A DNA stretch of 64,000 nucleotides from Paracoccaceae bacterium (GTDB lineage: Bacteria; Pseudomonadota; Alphaproteobacteria; Rhodobacterales; Rhodobacteraceae): NCBI GenBank assembly GCA_021775315.1, contig JAJFIC010000039.1, forward strand, positions 1-64,000, read 5' to 3'. Made by a program: the position numbers and the translations under genes. The notes beneath the pieces are model-generated. The model was not told the DNA's origin, did not search any database, and saw only the letters and a program-made list of their open reading frames with translations. Position 1 is the first letter of the stretch. Every line of letters starts with the position of its first letter. Shown piece after piece: positions 8,466 through 17,283 of the stretch.

Positions 8466-11075
8466 CTAGTTGATTGCAGCACCTTCTGGTGGCTGGTCAC
8501 CTTTGCCGACGCCATCGATCACCAAACCGGCGGCGTCGGTGGTCACGACAACCTCGGCCCCGTCCAGCACCTTGCCGCTTAGCAGCAGTTCGGCAAGCGG
8601 ATCCTGCAATGCCCTTTGGATCACACGCTTAAGCGGTCGCGCGCCATAAACCGGATCATAGCCCTGATCGGCCAGCCATGTCTGCGCCGCCTCATCAATC
8701 ACCAATTCGATCTTGCGCCCTTCAAGACGCTTGCCAAGGATCGCCAGTTGGATGTCGACGATGCCATCCATGTTGTCACGGCTCAGCCGGTCAAACAGCA
8801 CAATCTCGTCCAGACGGTTCAGGAATTCCGGCCGAAAATGTGCCCGCACGGCCTCCATCACGTCGCCTTTGGCGCTCTCGGCATCTACGCCTTCGGGCAA
8901 CTCGCTAAGCGCTTGCGAGCCAAGGTTGCTGGTCAGGATTATCAGCGTTTGCTTGAAATCCACGGTGCGTCCCTGACCGTCTGTCAGCACACCGTCATCA
9001 AGCACTTGCAACAGCACGTTGAACACATCCGGATGCGCCTTTTCGACCTCATCAAACAAAACGACCTGATAGGGGCGACGGCGAACAGCCTCGGTCAGCG
9101 AACCACCCTCGTCATACCCGACATAGCCCGGAGGGGCGCCGATCAGCCGCGACACGGAATGTTTTTCCATGTATTCCGACATATCAATCCGCACCATCGC
9201 GCTGTCGTCATCAAACAGGAACTCAGCCAGCGCCTTGGTCAGTTCGGTCTTACCAACTCCGGTTGGCCCCAGAAACAGGAAGGAACCCTGCGGGCGGTTC
9301 GGATCAGACAGCCCCGCACGCCCACGGCGCACAGCATTTGAAACCGCTTTGACCGCCGCACGTTGGCCGATGACCCGCTTGCCAAGCTGATCTTCCATCG
9401 CCAGCAGTTTTTCACGCTCGCCTTCCAGCATCTTGTCCACAGGAATTCCGGTCCAGCGTTCAACAACGCCCGCAATATGTTCAGGGCGCACGACCTCTTG
9501 AACCATCACTTCGTCACCAGCTTTTTCAGCCTCGGCCAGACGACGCTCCAGTTCCGGCATGACACCGTATTGCAATTCGCCCATCTTTCCCAGATCGCCT
9601 GCACGACGCGCGGCCTCAAACTCGACCCGCTTGTTATCAAGCTCTTCCTTGATGTCACGCGCCCCGGCCAGCTTGTCACGCTCGGCCTGCCATTGCGCTG
9701 TCATTTGCGAGGATTGTTCCTGCAGGTTCGCCAAATCCTTTTCAAGTTTGGCCAGCCGATCAATCGAGGCCGCGTCGCTTTCCTGCTTCAGCGCCTCTGC
9801 TTCGATCTGTTTTTGCAGCAATTCTCGGTCGATCGTGTCCAGCTCTTCCGGTTTACTGTCCACTTCCATCCGCAAACGGCTGGCGGCCTCGTCCATCAAA
9901 TCAATCGCTTTGTCGGGCAAAAACCGGTCGGTGATATAGCGATGCGACAAGGTTGATGCGGCCACCAACGCGCTGTCAGAAATCCGAATGCCGTGATGCA
10001 ATTCGTATTTTTCTTTGATGCCCCTGAGGATAGAAATCGTGTCCTCAACCGTTGGTTCCACGATCATCACAGGCTGGAACCGCCGCGCAAGGGCGGCGTC
10101 TTTTTCCACATGCTTGCGGTATTCATCCAGCGTGGTGGCACCGATGCAGTGCAATTCACCACGTGCCAAAGCGGGTTTGATCAGATTGGCCGCGTCCATT
10201 GCACCTTCGGATTTGCCAGCGCCAACCAGCGTGTGCATTTCATCAATGAACAGAATGATTTCACCGGCGGCATCTGTAACCTCGTTCAGAACGGATTTCA
10301 GGCGTTCTTCAAACTCGCCACGATATTTCGCACCGGCAATCAGCGCGCCCATATCCAGCGCCATCAGTTTCTTGTTCTCAAGGCTTTCAGGCACATCGCC
10401 ATTGACGATCCTAAGGGCAAGGCCTTCTGCAATTGCAGTTTTCCCGACGCCGGGTTCGCCGATCAGAACCGGGTTATTCTTGGTTCGACGGCTTAGCACC
10501 TGCATAGCGCGGCGGATTTCTTCGTCGCGGCCAATAATCGGGTCAATCTTGCCCTCGCGCGCGGCCTCGGTCAGATCGCGCGCGAACTTTTTCAACGCCT
10601 CATAGGTATCCTCAGCACTAGCGCTGTCAGCGGTACGCCCTTTGCGTACGTCATTTATCGCGGAATTCAACGCCATGGCGGTCACCCCAGCCTCCAGCAA
10701 AGCATCCTTGGCCTTGGATTTGGTCACGCATAAAGCGGTAAGAATACGTTCAACCGGCACGAAACTATCACCAGCCTTAGTGGCAATTTTTTCAGCCTCG
10801 TCCAGAACTTTGGCAGTTTGGGTGTCGATAAAAATCTGATCGCCAGAGCCTGAGACTTTGGCAACCTTGGCCAGTTCAACGTCAATATTGTGCAAAACGC
10901 GCCCGGCGTCGCCACCTGCGGCCTTGATCAGATTGGCCGCTAATCCCTGTTCGTCATCCATCAGGGCCTTCAGCAAATGATCCGGCAGAATTCGCTGGTG
11001 GTTTTCGCGCATCGCAATGGTCTGGGCTGCCTGAATGAACCCACGCGACCGCTCGGTGAACTTTTCTAAGTTCAT
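8466..11075 (-). CDS. clpB: ATP-dependent disaggregase ClpB
   Basis: Hsp100 chaperone that works with DnaK to extract polypeptides from aggregates. The 869-residue product has an N-terminal Clp repeat domain ([13 protein letters not shown] onward) and a first AAA+ module with Walker A GEPGVGKT at residues 206-213. A Glu/Arg-rich coiled-coil middle domain lies around residues 400-530. The second AAA+ module has GPTGVGKT near residue 605 and [12 protein letters not shown] as Walker B. There is no ClpP-binding IGF loop, as expected for ClpB. ATG 11075 follows AAGGAGAAGACCT. An RpoH-like promoter lies about 80 bases upstream. Confidence 0.97.
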   Translation of the reverse strand: MNLEKFTERSRGFIQAAQTIAMRENHQRILPDHLLKALMDDEQGLAANLIKAAGGDAGRVLHNIDVELAKVAKVSGSGDQIFIDTQTAKVLDEAEKIATKAGDSFVPVERILTALCVTKSKAKDALLEAGVTAMALNSAINDVRKGRTADSASAEDTYEALKKFARDLTEAAREGKIDPIIGRDEEIRRAMQVLSRRTKNNPVLIGEPGVGKTAIAEGLALRIVNGDVPESLENKKLMALDMGALIAGAKYRGEFEERLKSVLNEVTDAAGEIILFIDEMHTLVGAGKSEGAMDAANLIKPALARGELHCIGATTLDEYRKHVEKDAALARRFQPVMIVEPTVEDTISILRGIKEKYELHHGIRISDSALVAASTLSHRYITDRFLPDKAIDLMDEAASRLRMEVDSKPEELDTIDRELLQKQIEAEALKQESDAASIDRLAKLEKDLANLQEQSSQMTAQWQAERDKLAGARDIKEELDNKRVEFEAARRAGDLGKMGELQYGVMPELERRLAEAEKAGDEVMVQEVVRPEHIAGVVERWTGIPVDKMLEGEREKLLAMEDQLGKRVIGQRAAVKAVSNAVRRGRAGLSDPNRPQGSFLFLGPTGVGKTELTKALAEFLFDDDSAMVRIDMSEYMEKHSVSRLIGAPPGYVGYDEGGSLTEAVRRRPYQVVLFDEVEKAHPDVFNVLLQVLDDGVLTDGQGRTVDFKQTLIILTSNLGSQALSELPEGVDAESAKGDVMEAVRAHFRPEFLNRLDEIVLFDRLSRDNMDGIVDIQLAILGKRLEGRKIELVIDEAAQTWLADQGYDPVYGARPLKRVIQRALQDPLAELLLSGKVLDGAEVVVTTDAAGLVIDGVGKGDQPPEGAAIN

Positions 11076-11152
11076 AGGTCTTCTCCTTGGTTAAGCGCCC
11101 GCCAGTCGAATGCCCGATTGTGGCACATCCGTGATGCAGGCCTTTGAATTGC

Positions 11153-11181
11153 AAATGGGAATGATCATGCAACTTGGCAAG
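11153..11181 (-). promoter_or_regulatory. RpoH (sigma-32)-like promoter of clpB
   Basis: On the minus strand CTTGCC (11181-11176) is separated by 16 bases from CCCATTT (11159-11153). This resembles the heat-shock consensus CTTGAA-N13-17-CCCCATNT. It sits about 78 bases before the clpB start, a position and context that support heat-shock control. Confidence 0.5.
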
Positions 11182-11255
11182 CCCACAACTGTCTGATTTC
11201 GCAAGGTGCGACACCTGTGCTAACATCCCGTGAACTAACCCGAGGGCTGAACCAA

Positions 11256-11963
11256 ATGACAACACTTGCTGAAATCCGCGCCAAATCCGGCTGGCGCGAC
11301 ATCGTTGAGGGCCAGCCACAACATATCGGGATCGCTTTGTTGATGACCGTAGGTGCCTATTCCCTGCTAAGCGAGCCGGAAAACGCCAAACCGCTGCTGG
11401 GCTTAACGGTGATTGGCTGGGCCAAGCTAAGCATCGCACTGGCCCTGATCCACCAATTCATCGTCGCCTTTGTTTTTCGCGCTCAGCTTCATAAAAACCT
11501 GATGACCAGGCTTTTTGGCGAACGGGACATGCATGTCTGGCGCGTGATCTTTCTGCCGCTGCTGGCGGCCCGCCCAATAACGCTCATCCTCATCGGCTGG
11601 GCTGACACAGTTCCGATCACAGGCATGCGCGTCAGCGAGCTGGTTCTTGGCGCCGCACTTCTGGCCCCGGCCATCTGGGGCATGCATTCCACGCTGGTGC
11701 ATTTCACCCTGCCCCGCGCCTTGGGTGGCGATCACTTTCGTGATGAATTTCTGGCCATGCCGAAGGTCACCAAAGGGGTGTTCAAATACACTGACAATGG
11801 CATGTACGGCGTTGTTTTCCTTGGCCTCTGGGGCATTGCCCTGCTGTTCGGCTCATGGAACGCGCTGATCATAGCGTTGTTTCAACAAAGCTATATCTGG
11901 GTACATATGTATTGCACCGAGGGCCCTGATATGCGCCGGATGTTTCCGCCCGAACCTGACTGA
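11256..11963 (+). CDS. integral-membrane methyltransferase-like protein (PEMT/isoprenylcysteine methyltransferase type)
   Basis: A 235-residue membrane protein with about six hydrophobic segments. The C-terminal part (FKYTDNGMYGVVFLGLWGIA and QSYIWVHMYCTEGPDMRR) resembles the S-adenosylmethionine-binding end of small membrane methyltransferases such as phosphatidylethanolamine N-methyltransferase and ICMT. ATG 11256 lies nine bases after GAGGG. A longer frame from GTG 11217 would add charged residues before the first membrane helix. It is divergent from clpB and immediately upstream of pyrF. Lipid methylation is a reasonable guess, not shown. Confidence 0.55.
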   Translation: MTTLAEIRAKSGWRDIVEGQPQHIGIALLMTVGAYSLLSEPENAKPLLGLTVIGWAKLSIALALIHQFIVAFVFRAQLHKNLMTRLFGERDMHVWRVIFLPLLAARPITLILIGWADTVPITGMRVSELVLGAALLAPAIWGMHSTLVHFTLPRALGGDHFRDEFLAMPKVTKGVFKYTDNGMYGVVFLGLWGIALLFGSWNALIIALFQQSYIWVHMYCTEGPDMRRMFPPEPD

Positions 11964-12020
11964 GCCTTGCACTGCTTTGGCCCAGCACATAGAGAAACAA
12001 AAACCCTGCCGGAGCCAAAC

Positions 12021-12725
12021 ATGCCAAACCCCGATGACCGCCTGATCGTTGCCCTTGATGTCCCAAATGCGCTGGACGGATTGGCCTTGGCCGAAAAGCT
12101 GGGCGATGCGGTGTCATTCTACAAAATCGGCCTCGGCATGCTGACCGGCGGTGGGTTGGCGCTGGCGGACGAGCTAAAACAAGCCGGCAAACGCGTCTTT
12201 CTGGATATGAAGCTGTTTGACATCGGCGCGACCGTCGAAACGGCCGTGCGTGGTCTGGCGCAATATGAGCTTGATTTCCTGACCGTGCATGGCGACCCAC
12301 ATGTGGTGCGCGCGGCGATCAATGGCCGGGGCAGCCAATCCACCAAAATTCTCGCCGTCACCATCCTGACATCGCTCGACCGGGCTGATCTTGACGCCGC
12401 CCTGATCAAACAAGGCGACATCCGCGACCTTGTGGTTGAACGCGCGCGCAATGCCTTTGACGCAGGTGCCGACGGTGTCATCGCTTCACCGCGAGAGGCC
12501 AGCCTGATCCGCGCCTTGCCCCAAGCCGACGGAAAACTCATCGTCACCCCCGGCGTACGGCCAGTCGGCGCGGCCTCTGGCGATCAAAAACGCATCAGCA
12601 CCCCCGCCAGCGCCATCCGTAACGGTGCCGACCATATCGTTGTCGGTCGCCCGATCTGGCAATCCGATGACCCCCGCGCCGCTGCCCTTGCGATCAAAAA
12701 CGAACTTGCCGCAAGCGACACCTGA
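12021..12725 (+). CDS. pyrF: orotidine 5'-phosphate decarboxylase
   Basis: Last step of UMP synthesis: decarboxylation of OMP. The 234-residue TIM-barrel protein shows the catalytic array D62-x-K64-x-x-D67 in LDMKLFDIG. It also has the N-terminal LIVALDVPN and the phosphate-binding VTPGVRP and DHIVVGRPI near the C-terminus. ATG 12021 follows GGAG; an upstream in-frame extension is not family-like. It lies 57 bases after the membrane methyltransferase gene on the same strand. Confidence 0.96.
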   Translation: MPNPDDRLIVALDVPNALDGLALAEKLGDAVSFYKIGLGMLTGGGLALADELKQAGKRVFLDMKLFDIGATVETAVRGLAQYELDFLTVHGDPHVVRAAINGRGSQSTKILAVTILTSLDRADLDAALIKQGDIRDLVVERARNAFDAGADGVIASPREASLIRALPQADGKLIVTPGVRPVGAASGDQKRISTPASAIRNGADHIVVGRPIWQSDDPRAAALAIKNELAASDT

Positions 12726-12729
12726 CCTC

Positions 12730-12752
12730 CCTTCTCTTTTTCTAAAATATCC
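12730..12752 (+). repeat. 23-bp intergenic repeat, copy 1
   Basis: A pyrimidine-rich 23-mer containing CTTTTTCTAAAATATCC, directly behind the pyrF stop codon. An identical copy on the same strand lies at 48528-48550, again just after a gene (20 bases past its stop). Both are followed by a short G/C-rich segment with CGCC or GGCG. It may be a dispersed intergenic element or part of a 3' end signal. Confidence 0.6.
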
Positions 12753-12875
12753 CTGCCAGCGGCGCACCGCCCGAAGGGCTAACATGACTTGGCCCGAAAG
12801 GGCCTCAATCAACTTGATTGCGCAAACCGCTTTCCTGTAGAATTGGCCATGCACCCCCGCCCGTCTGGACCCCGC

Positions 12876-14129
12876 ATGCAAGCCCTCTGCCGCGACTGCC
12901 TGACAGAAATCACCCCCGCCCGGCGCTGCCCGAATTGCGGCTCACCCAGGGTGCTTCAGCACGCCGAACTGTTTGATTTGGCTATCGCTCATATGGATTG
13001 CGACGCCTTTTACGCCAGCGTTGAAAAGCGTGACAATCCCGATCTGCGCGACAAACCCGTCATCATCGGCGGCGGCAAACGCGGTGTCGTGTCGACCGCT
13101 TGCTACATTGCAAGGGTCAAGGGCGTGCATTCCGCCATGCCGATGTTTCAGGCCCTCAAGCTCTGCCCCGAAGCGGTTGTTGTCCGTCCGCGCATGTCGG
13201 TCTATGTCGAAACCTCAAAACTTATCAAAGCCATGATGATGGATCTGACACCGGCCATTGAACCCCTGTCGCTTGACGAGGCGTTCCTTGATCTACGCGG
13301 CACGGCAAACTTGCATGGTGAAGCCCCGGCGATGCAAATGGCGCGGCTGGTCAAAAAGATGGAAACCGACCTTGGCTTGACCGGTTCCGTTGGCTTGTCG
13401 CACAACAAGTTTCTGGCCAAAATCGCCTCGGATCTGGATAAACCACGCGGTTTTTCGATTATCGGCAAGGACGAAACTAACACCTTTCTGCACGACAAAC
13501 CTGTCAGCCTGATCTGGGGTGTCGGCAAAGCCTTTCGCGCAACTTTGGAGCGGGACGGCATCCGCACCTTCACCGATCTTTTGCGTTGGGAGCGCACCGA
13601 TCTTGGTGCGCGTTACGGCGCGATGGGCGACCGGTTGTGGCATCTGGCACGCGGCATGGATTACCGCCGGGTTTCGGCCCACACACCGATGAAGAGCATT
13701 TCAAACGAAACCACGTTTTTTGAGGACACCGCCGATCTTTCGACGTTGGACGGCCACATCTGGCGCTTGTCCGAAAAAGTCGCCGACCGCGCCAAAGCCA
13801 AGGGTGTCACAGGTCGGGTGATCACCCTGAAACTCAAAAAATCAGATCACCAAAGCCTGACTCGCCGAGTCAGCTTAAGCGACCAAACCCAGATCGCTGA
13901 CCGCATCTATTCCACCGCCCGCAGCTTATTGGATTCCGTGATAGATCAAGGCCCCTTTCGCCTGATCGGTGTCGGCATCAGCCAACTGGAAGAACCGCAC
14001 GCACCCGACAGTTTCGGCGACCTGCTGGACCCTGAAGCGCGGCAACGTGAAAAAGCTGAAAGAGTGTCCGACGACATCCGGCGCAAATTTGGTGCCGAGG
14101 CCATCCTGAAGGGCCGGTCGTTGCGCTAA
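12876..14129 (+). CDS. dinB: DNA polymerase IV (Y family) with N-terminal zinc ribbon
   Basis: Error-prone translesion polymerase. The Y-family core begins at HMDCDAFYASVEKRDNP, and the second metal site is SLDEAFLD. Helix-hairpin-helix (GVGKAFRATL) and little-finger regions follow. Before the core there is a short extension with two cysteine pairs (CRDC and CPNC), a likely zinc ribbon. I recall similar extensions in Rhodobacterales DinB proteins. The start is uncertain: ATG 12876 gives 417 residues and puts CRDCL next to the N-terminus, while ATG 12849 would add nine residues. Neither has a strong ribosome site. No SOS box was seen upstream. Confidence 0.93.
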   Translation: MQALCRDCLTEITPARRCPNCGSPRVLQHAELFDLAIAHMDCDAFYASVEKRDNPDLRDKPVIIGGGKRGVVSTACYIARVKGVHSAMPMFQALKLCPEAVVVRPRMSVYVETSKLIKAMMMDLTPAIEPLSLDEAFLDLRGTANLHGEAPAMQMARLVKKMETDLGLTGSVGLSHNKFLAKIASDLDKPRGFSIIGKDETNTFLHDKPVSLIWGVGKAFRATLERDGIRTFTDLLRWERTDLGARYGAMGDRLWHLARGMDYRRVSAHTPMKSISNETTFFEDTADLSTLDGHIWRLSEKVADRAKAKGVTGRVITLKLKKSDHQSLTRRVSLSDQTQIADRIYSTARSLLDSVIDQGPFRLIGVGISQLEEPHAPDSFGDLLDPEARQREKAERVSDDIRRKFGAEAILKGRSLR

Positions 14130-14174
14130 AGCGCAATCGGAAAAGTGGGAACCGGTTTTCTGATGAAATTGCGC
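14121..14174. repeat. palindromic intergenic element overlapping the dinB stop codon
   Basis: TTGCGCT-aa-AGCGCAA (14121-14136) is a perfect 7-bp inverted repeat that contains the dinB TAA. A second, larger palindrome uses GCGCAAT (14131-14137) and ATTGCGC (14168-14174) as outer arms, with GGAAAA and GGTTTTC inside around the central ACCGGT. The motif AAAGTGGGAACCGGTTTTC looks like short palindromic repeats I recall scattered through alphaproteobacterial genomes. No second copy was seen in this window. Confidence 0.5.
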
Positions 14175-14236
14175 GCCAAAACAAATGGACCGAGCCGCAC
14201 AACTATTTCAGGCAAACAGAACGCGGCTCTGACCCG

Positions 14237-15097
14237 CTACTCCGCCGCCAGCAGAGTTTCCTTGCGCCCAAGATCGACAAGTTTCGCCACCACCCCCTTC
14301 AACAATTTCTTGAACGGCTCAAAATTCTCGTTCGGCAGCAATTGCGCCTCGTCCATATAAAGCGCGCGGTCAATCTCGATCTGGACCGCGTGTCGCCCAA
14401 AACTCGGGCGGCCATAATTTTGGGTTACGAAAGCCCCGGCAAACGGCATGTTGCGCGACACCCGCAATCCGGCATCCCGAAACGCTTGCTCAACATTCTC
14501 AATAATTTCCGGCGCGCAAGAGGCGCCAAACCGATCACCAAGTACAATTTCCGGCCGGTTCGCCAGCACCGGAACTGTCATCGCCAAAGCGTCATGCGGC
14601 ATCGAATGGCAATCCAGCAAAATTGAAAAGCCAAATTCGTCATGTGCCTCAGTCAGCAGAGCATGCAGTTTGTCGTGGTAAGGGTGATAAAATTCGTTCA
14701 GCCTGCGGGCGGCCTCGATCATCGTGATCTTGCCCTGTCGGATTTCCCGGCCATTGGCCACAACGCGCGGAATGACGCCCAACCCCGAGGATATCCTTGG
14801 GTTATGGCCTTTTTGACGGACACCACTGATCAACGCCGGGTCCAGTTCGTCAGCGGCCCGGTTCAAGTCAACGTAAGCTCTTGGAATAGCAGCAGAAATC
14901 AGCGGCGCACCCAGTTCCGGGGCCATATCAAACAACCGATCAACAAACGCGTCTTCGGATGAGCGAATGGTTTTTTCATCCAATTGTGAACTGCGTATGA
15001 AATTCCAGGGATAGTCGCGGCCACTATGCGGCGACGCAAAAACGCTCGCTGTATTGCGATTATTTGGCATCGACAAAAGGTATGGTGGGTGGGCCAT
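14237..15097 (-). CDS. N-formylglutamate amidohydrolase family protein
   Basis: A 286-residue zinc-dependent amidohydrolase of the family that releases formate from N-formylglutamate, the last step of one histidine-degradation route. Landmarks are ASPHSGRDYP near the N-terminus, PRAYVDLNRAADELD, LLDCHSMP (metal site region) and QIEIDRALYMDE. ATG 15097 is preferred over GTG 15103 because GGGG lies just upstream. No hut genes lie nearby, so it may act on other formyl or acyl amino acids. It is a single-gene unit between dinB and the tRNA gene. Confidence 0.8.
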   Translation of the reverse strand: MAHPPYLLSMPNNRNTASVFASPHSGRDYPWNFIRSSQLDEKTIRSSEDAFVDRLFDMAPELGAPLISAAIPRAYVDLNRAADELDPALISGVRQKGHNPRISSGLGVIPRVVANGREIRQGKITMIEAARRLNEFYHPYHDKLHALLTEAHDEFGFSILLDCHSMPHDALAMTVPVLANRPEIVLGDRFGASCAPEIIENVEQAFRDAGLRVSRNMPFAGAFVTQNYGRPSFGRHAVQIEIDRALYMDEAQLLPNENFEPFKKLLKGVVAKLVDLGRKETLLAAE

Positions 15098-15266
15098 TGG
15101 CACCCCAATATAATCAGTTACCCTAACACCCTTTCATTTTCGCAAAACCACTTGAACCCCAAAGCGACTCTGACTATAGAAGCGCGACGTGGGCGTTGCC
15201 GCTTTCCCACAGATCAATGGCCTTACGGCCCTGATCCGCAGTAATTGGCAGCGCTTGTGACTTTTC

Positions 15267-15341
15267 GGGCGTATAGCTCAGCGGGAGAGCACTTCGTTGA
15301 CATCGAAGGGGTCACTGGTTCAATCCCAGTTACGCCCACCA
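15267..15341 (+). tRNA. tRNA-Val (anticodon GAC)
   Basis: A complete 75-base cloverleaf: acceptor GGGCGTA/TACGCCC, D stem GCTC/GAGC, anticodon stem CTTCG/CGAAG with loop TTGACAT (anticodon GAC), T stem ACTGG/CCAGT with TTCAATC. The 3' CCA is encoded after discriminator A. Confidence 0.96.
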
Positions 15342-15412
15342 TTCCCCCTTATAGGGTTTGGCCGGAATAGAAATTCAGAGGCGCGTGTGCGCCGCGACTT
15401 AGGAGAGAGACC

Positions 15413-15538
15413 ATGAAGGTCAAGAACTCACTTCGCTCTTTGAAAGCGCGCCATCGCGATTGCCGTGTCGTGCGCCGTAAGGGCCGTGTTTACGTGATTA
15501 ACAAAACCCAACCGCGCTTTAAGGCACGCCAGGGCTAA
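15413..15538 (+). CDS. rpmJ: 50S ribosomal protein L36
   Basis: A 41-residue protein beginning [20 protein letters not shown] and ending in KARQG, with the basic [11 protein letters not shown] core of L36. It is the longer form (as in YkgO) with only one cysteine in the visible CRVVRRKG region, so it lacks the four-ligand zinc site of the short form. The start is ATG 15413 behind AGGAGAGA. The gene stands alone between tRNA-Val and a strong terminator. Confidence 0.93.
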   Translation: MKVKNSLRSLKARHRDCRVVRRKGRVYVINKTQPRFKARQG

Positions 15539-15556
15539 TCACCGTTCAAAGACAAG

Positions 15557-15590
15557 AAAAGGCCGCCGAGGTTAAATCCGGCGGCCTTTT
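15557..15590. terminator. bidirectional rho-independent terminator after L36
   Basis: AAAAGGCCGCCG (15557-15568) pairs with CGGCGGCCTTTT (15579-15590), a 12-bp stem with a 10-base loop. The T tract on the minus strand also makes it the probable end of the minus-strand operon that finishes at 15621. Confidence 0.85.
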
Positions 15591-15620
15591 CTCGTTGTTT
15601 GGTTGCTTTGCAGACCCGGT

Positions 15621-17261
15621 TTAGCCGGATTCAGCGATCAGGCGAACAACGGTTTGCCGGGTCAAAAACCCGGTGACGGGAAACCCACGCGCGCGTTGAA
15701 AACGTCGAATGGCGCGCCGTGAATCCTTGTCGAACTTTCCGTCTGGTGCCCCGGAGTCAAATCCCAGTGCTGCCAGTTGCTGTTCCACCAGAATGCGCCC
15801 GAACCGGTTGAGGTTTAGACTGATCTCTTCTTGTTTGGCAGCTTCTGTTGCGGCCCGTTTGGCGGCCTTATCTTCAAGCTTTTTCAAGCGCGCCTTGGCC
15901 TCGTCGGCAAATGCACCTTGGGGAAACCGGGCCAGATAGACATTATAGCCGTCAATGCTGTCTTGGGTTTCCGCGTAATCCCAGATCGTCCGTTCTTGGT
16001 CGCCGACATTCTGGCGCTTGCCCTCTTCGATGGCGTTCAGGCGGATTTGCGCGACATCTGCGAACAATCCGTCCGGGTATCGGTTAAGATAGCGGTGCAG
16101 CCCGCGTTCGGTGCCCGCCTCAGCCCCTGAGGCGTGCCAGAATGCCCGGTCAGCCGCCTCCAGCTCGCGTTGCTTGCGCTGTGCCTCAGCGGCCAGTTCT
16201 TCGGCCCTAAGGGAGGCTTGGCGGGTCAGGCGATTGATCTGTTGTCGTTTAAGATACCCGGTTGCGACAAAGCCCCGGTCGGATTGCCAACTGGCAATTG
16301 CGGTGCGCGTCCCACGCCCGAAAATTCCGTCAACGCCGCGGGTATCATACCCCAGCAAGGACAGGTTTTCCTGAACCTTCCGCCGTTCGTTGCGCGATAA
16401 CCCTAGGGCTGCTTCTTTGGCTTTCGCCTCGTCTTCGGGCGATCTGGCGGCCAGCGCATCTAGCCGGATTTGTGCCTGAGATGCATGCGCTCCGCGCGGG
16501 AATGCCTGCAAGTAGGATCGAACCGCAGCTTCGGTGTTCAGGTCACGAACCGCCTGCCAATACCCGTCGTCGGCAGAACCGTCATCCGGTGCCGAAGGGG
16601 CCTCTGCTGGTAAAAGTGCTCCGATATTGGAAACGAAACCCTGCCCCTTGACTGATTCGGGTGCCGCAGCCAGCGCATCGACAAAGCCAACACCTGCCAC
16701 CAGAAAATTCCGCTGGACTGTAAAGGCAATGTCGTCCGGTTTGCCGGTGACCACGAACACACCTTGTGGAATGTTCAGCGCCCCGATGCCGGGTTCAATG
16801 CCAGGCGCGGTTTGGATTGCGCGCGGGAAAGTTCCGAGGAAAACAGCGGCACCGCCGGGTTTGGCCGCCGCTAGGTCCAGAATGGTTTGCAGCGACAAGC
16901 CTTCGTAATTGGTGCTGATCTGGTTGGGTTGGCTTGCATCCACTGGCAAGAACCATGTTTCACTGGCTGAATGGACAAAATGCCCGCTCAGGATAATCAC
17001 CGCCCGGTCTGCATTGCCAAGACGGTTCACAAAACGATTAAGCGCATCGCGCGTCTGAATGGTTGACAGGTCACGCCCCGAAACCACCGAATAGCCAGAG
17101 TTTCGCAGCTTGCCAGTGGTATTCAACACCCGCTCGGCGTCATACATCCAACTGGCTTTTTGGTAATTGCGATTGCCAATCACAAGGGCGACGTCACTTG
17201 CCCAAACCGGTGTCAAAAAAACAAAAACATACATTAGAGAAATAGTTACAAACCGCAGCAT
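15621..17261 (-). CDS. exported caspase-fold protein, probably inactive, with three repeats and two peptidoglycan-binding domains
   Basis: A 546-residue exported protein. Signal peptide at residues 1-21 (MLRFVTISLMYVFVFLTPVWA). A metacaspase-like fold begins at DVALVIGNRNYQ. The His is kept (LSGHF, H94), but the usual DACR containing the catalytic Cys reads G143-T-F145-P, so cysteine-protease activity seems lost. Two peptidoglycan-binding-like domains occur, around VQENLSLLGYDTRGVDGIFG and VEQQLAALGFDSGAPDGKFD. Three repeats of about 38 residues (W...YL..FP.GAHA..A..RL) flank the first one. ATG 17261 follows AAGGGGGCACC, 22 bases past the PaaK-like gene, so it is probably the last gene of that operon. 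Role unknown; an envelope scaffold is a guess. Confidence 0.8.
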   Translation of the reverse strand: MLRFVTISLMYVFVFLTPVWASDVALVIGNRNYQKASWMYDAERVLNTTGKLRNSGYSVVSGRDLSTIQTRDALNRFVNRLGNADRAVIILSGHFVHSASETWFLPVDASQPNQISTNYEGLSLQTILDLAAAKPGGAAVFLGTFPRAIQTAPGIEPGIGALNIPQGVFVVTGKPDDIAFTVQRNFLVAGVGFVDALAAAPESVKGQGFVSNIGALLPAEAPSAPDDGSADDGYWQAVRDLNTEAAVRSYLQAFPRGAHASQAQIRLDALAARSPEDEAKAKEAALGLSRNERRKVQENLSLLGYDTRGVDGIFGRGTRTAIASWQSDRGFVATGYLKRQQINRLTRQASLRAEELAAEAQRKQRELEAADRAFWHASGAEAGTERGLHRYLNRYPDGLFADVAQIRLNAIEEGKRQNVGDQERTIWDYAETQDSIDGYNVYLARFPQGAFADEAKARLKKLEDKAAKRAATEAAKQEEISLNLNRFGRILVEQQLAALGFDSGAPDGKFDKDSRRAIRRFQRARGFPVTGFLTRQTVVRLIAESG

Positions 17262-17283
17262 GGTGCCCCCTTTGGCCGTTAGA

